From: Fundicoccus sp052116145
GTDB lineage: Bacteria; Bacillota; Bacilli; Lactobacillales; Aerococcaceae
Assembly: GCF_052116145.1 (NCBI RefSeq)
Contig: NZ_JBQKLQ010000007.1
Coordinates: 1 to 64,000 of the forward strand
Reading direction: 5' to 3'
Length of the DNA: 64,000 bases
Shown piece by piece: positions 61,870-64,000 of this stretch. Numbering within the stretch: the stretch's first letter is position 1; the number at the start of each line of letters is the position of its first letter. The position numbers and the translations under genes were made by a program. The notes under the pieces are model-generated. The model was given only the letters and a program-made list of their open reading frames with translations, did not search any database and had not been told where the DNA came from.

Positions 61870-62766
61870 TTAGTCTTTAATGTTCTCATCAATGCTTAGG
61901 TAATCTTGCTTAAAGTTAAAAAGTTTTAACTCAACCACTAAAATCCCCAGTAAAATAAAAAACGCTCCAATTAAAAGATTAGCAGTCAGAGCTTCATTTA
62001 AAATAATTACAGCCGCTATCATTCCAAAAAATGCCTCCGTCGATAAAATCAGCGAGGCTTGATTACTGGTCGTAAAACGTTGGGCATATGTCTGCAAGCC
62101 AAAGGCAATCAAAGTACTAAATAAGCCTAAGTAAATAATCGGTGATAAAGCTTGAAGACTCAAATCAAGTGCTAAGTCCCCTTCAAATGCCACCATTACC
62201 CAAGACAGTAATGCAGCGACTCCCATCTGCATAAACATAATTTCCCAAGTCGCTAACTTCTTCACGAAAAATTCTGTATAGAAAATTTGTAAAGCGAAAA
62301 ATAACGCACAAATCAATGTAAGGACATCACCATAATTAATGCCATTAAGTGAACCATTCAGTGAGAGTAATCCAATTCCACCTAGGGTAATGCTCGCTCC
62401 TATAACTGCATTCCACGACAATGGTCTTTTTAATATAAACCAAGTTAAAAACGGAATAATCACGATGTTGGTAGCGGTTAAAAAAGCATTCTTAGAGGCT
62501 GTCGTATATTGTAAGCCGATTGTCTGGAATGCAAAAGCTAAGAAGAGAAACAGGCCAATTAGACCACCTTGACGCCATTTAGACCAAGTTAGCACAGACA
62601 AGCGCGAAATATTACTTGCTAGCAGGATTAAAAATGCTAAGGTAAACCGTAATGCCAATATTTGAAAAGGGCTGTACGTATTTAAAGCTAAGGCGCTGGC
62701 TACAAAACCAGATCCCCAAATCACTGCTACACCTAATAATATTATTGTTCCATAGTATTTTTTCAT
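61870..62766 (-). CDS. EamA/DMT-family transporter
   Basis: Ten membrane segments in 298 residues with two EamA repeats; ILLGVAVIWGSGFVASALAL at the start and ALTANLLIGAFFILLGILVV near the end are typical of drug/metabolite exporters of the RhaT/YdcZ-like type. AGTGGAGG precedes the ATG. Substrate not predictable. Confidence 0.88.
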   Translation of the reverse strand: MKKYYGTIILLGVAVIWGSGFVASALALNTYSPFQILALRFTLAFLILLASNISRLSVLTWSKWRQGGLIGLFLFLAFAFQTIGLQYTTASKNAFLTATNIVIIPFLTWFILKRPLSWNAVIGASITLGGIGLLSLNGSLNGINYGDVLTLICALFFALQIFYTEFFVKKLATWEIMFMQMGVAALLSWVMVAFEGDLALDLSLQALSPIIYLGLFSTLIAFGLQTYAQRFTTSNQASLILSTEAFFGMIAAVIILNEALTANLLIGAFFILLGILVVELKLFNFKQDYLSIDENIKD

Positions 62767-62784
62767 TTAAGCCTCCACTATATA

Positions 62785-62828
62785 AAAATGACCTTTGGAT
62801 GAGCTAAAAAAAAAGCATCCAAAGGTAT
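62785..62828 (-). terminator. typA terminator
   Basis: ACCTTTGGATG and CATCCAAAGGT form an 11-pair stem; the loop holds a T-run and another follows on the minus strand. Confidence 0.85.
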
Positions 62829-62837
62829 ATTGATTAA

Positions 62838-64000
62838 TTAGTCTTTTTTCTTCGCAGACTTTTCACGTGCACTCTTATCTAAGATTTGCTTACGTAAACG
62901 AATGCTTTCTGGTGTAATTTCACAATACTCATCTTCATCCATAAATTGTAATGACTCTTCTAAAGTCATTTTACGTGGACGTTTGATGACTGATGTTTGA
63001 TCTTTATTCGCCGAACGAACGTTAGTTAATTGCTTCGCTTTTGTCACGTTAACAGTTAAGTCATTCTCACGGTTATGCTCCCCAACTATCATACCAGCGT
63101 AAACTTCAGTACCTGGTTCAATAAAGATTGTGCCTCGGTCTTCTAAGTTCATGATACTGTAAGTGGTTGCTTGACCATTATCAATCGATACTAATGTACC
63201 GTTACGACGACGACCAATACTTGCATTAATCATTGGACGGTACTCGTCGTAAGTATGGTTCATAATACCGTAACCGCGAGTCATTGACATGAAGTCAGTA
63301 GAGAACCCAATTAAACCACGAGCTGGTACTGAGAATACTAAACGAATTTGACCGTTACCAGTGTTTATCATGTCAGCCATTTCAGCTTTACGTTGGCCTA
63401 ACGCTTCAATGATTGAACCCATGTATTCTTCTGGTGTGTCAATTTGAACGCGTTCGAACGGCTCACATTGAACACCATCAATTTCACGAATAATCACTTT
63501 TGGTCGTGAAACTTGGAATTCATAACCTTCACGACGCATGTTTTCGATTAGAATTGATAAGTGAAGCTCACCACGACCCGCGACAACAAAAGCATCTGGT
63601 GAATCAGTTGGTGTTACTTTTAATGAAACGTCAGTTTGTAATTGTTGCATTAAACGATCGTGCAAGTTACGAGACGTTACATATTTACCCTCACGACCAG
63701 CAAATGGTGAGTTGTTCGTTAAGAAAGTCATCTCAATTGTTGGCTCATCGATATGTAAAACTGGCATCGCGATCTGAGCATCTGTTGCTGTAACAGTTTC
63801 TCCTACGAAGATATCATCCATACCAGATAATGCAATCAAGTCACCTGCAACAGCTTCACTGATTTCAACACGGTCTAAACCAAAGAAACCTAAAATTTTC
63901 GAAACACGGAAGTTTTTAGTTGAACCATCGATTTTGATCAATGTAACGTTATCTCCGACTTTGATTTTCCCACGGAATACACGACCGATTCCAATACGAC
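62838..64000 (-). CDS. typA: Translational GTPase TypA/BipA, C-terminal part (cut by window edge)
   Basis: The visible 387 codons cover domain II and the EF-G-like C-terminal domains: RIGIGRVFRGKIKVGDNVTL at the edge, GRGELHLSILIENMRREGYE, PARGLIGFSTDFMSMTRGYG and MTLEESLQFMDEDEYCEITP, as in BipA. The GTPase domain lies beyond the right edge, so the start is not seen. BipA helps ribosome assembly under stress and cold. Confidence 0.95.
   Translation of the reverse strand, partial: RIGIGRVFRGKIKVGDNVTLIKIDGSTKNFRVSKILGFFGLDRVEISEAVAGDLIALSGMDDIFVGETVTATDAQIAMPVLHIDEPTIEMTFLTNNSPFAGREGKYVTSRNLHDRLMQQLQTDVSLKVTPTDSPDAFVVAGRGELHLSILIENMRREGYEFQVSRPKVIIREIDGVQCEPFERVQIDTPEEYMGSIIEALGQRKAEMADMINTGNGQIRLVFSVPARGLIGFSTDFMSMTRGYGIMNHTYDEYRPMINASIGRRRNGTLVSIDNGQATTYSIMNLEDRGTIFIEPGTEVYAGMIVGEHNRENDLTVNVTKAKQLTNVRSANKDQTSVIKRPRKMTLEESLQFMDEDEYCEITPESIRLRKQILDKSAREKSAKKKD

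Noticed and set aside
1..64000. CRISPR arrays, tRNA genes, prophage or conjugative modules
   Set aside because: No regularly spaced repeats, no tRNA cloverleaf sequences and no phage or conjugation gene families were seen on reading both strands.

Overview
The window looks like chromosome from a low-GC, non-sporulating Gram-positive coccus of the Lactobacillales. The Aerococcaceae/Carnobacteriaceae side is my best guess, by inference only. Supporting signs are AGGAGG-type ribosome binding sites, frequent TTG starts (yumC-like reductase, yutF, manA, comEA, coaD, L,D-transpeptidase), an arginine T-box, CcpA-like boxes, and gene neighbourhoods shared with Bacillus (pgi/yugI, yuiD/yumC/pgpA, yunD-yutD-yutF, comEA-comEC, ylbG-rsmD-coaD, ftsW).

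Layout. 1-480: promoter and leader region of an rRNA operon that runs off the left edge on the minus strand. 1-10 kb: housekeeping genes (pgi, S1-domain protein, cyclophilin, ferredoxin-NADP reductase, PgpA, HAD phosphatase, YutD, nucleotidase, a PssA-like membrane protein). 11-18 kb: DegV, a lipase-like hydrolase, a CAP-like protein, ogt, arcAB and lepB. 17.9-22 kb: a quinone/electrophile-response cluster (mhqR, two ring-cleaving dioxygenases, flavin reductase, GNAT, MhqD-type esterase) with TCTCGAA-type operators. 22-34.7 kb: carbohydrate accessory genes, many broken (ABC sugar uptake, a GH51 arabinofuranosidase pseudogene, a split DegV gene, a GntR pseudogene, an orphan EIIB, manA). 34.7-39 kb: an MFS transporter, an APH-like kinase, a GyrI-like protein and a membrane methyltransferase-like protein with a long acidic tail. 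39.5-42.4 kb: an arginine T-box and argGH. 42.5-50 kb: xpt, a ridA pseudogene, a four-gene Gfo/Idh-epimerase-ThuA-Gfo/Idh operon, and a decayed IS1182-family element. 50-64 kb: an AraC regulator, comEA-comEC, an ABC-F gene behind a ribosome-type attenuator, L,D-transpeptidase, ylbG-rsmD-coaD, ftsW, sodA, an EamA transporter and the C-terminal part of typA.

How parts fit together. arcAB (arginine breakdown) and argGH (arginine synthesis) are both present. argGH sits behind a T-box whose specifier reads CGC, so it should respond to uncharged tRNA-Arg. The mhq cluster forms one detoxification unit with operators before both the regulator and the operon. Sugar genes carry cre-like boxes. At least five genes (gnat, abfA, degV2, gntR, ridA) carry single-base deletions, some with added stop codons, which points to loss of accessory carbohydrate functions.

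The observations I consider most novel are: a 16-bp sequence shared by the comEA promoter and the promoter of a NERD-like gene 24 kb away, which may be a competence promoter element; the Gfo/Idh-ThuA-epimerase operon, a candidate 3-keto-glycoside pathway; a ladder of 22-bp-spaced repeats upstream of mhqR; an apparent CTG start codon on the flavin reductase; and a uORF-attenuator leader before the ABC-F gene. No CRISPR array, tRNA or prophage was recognised.
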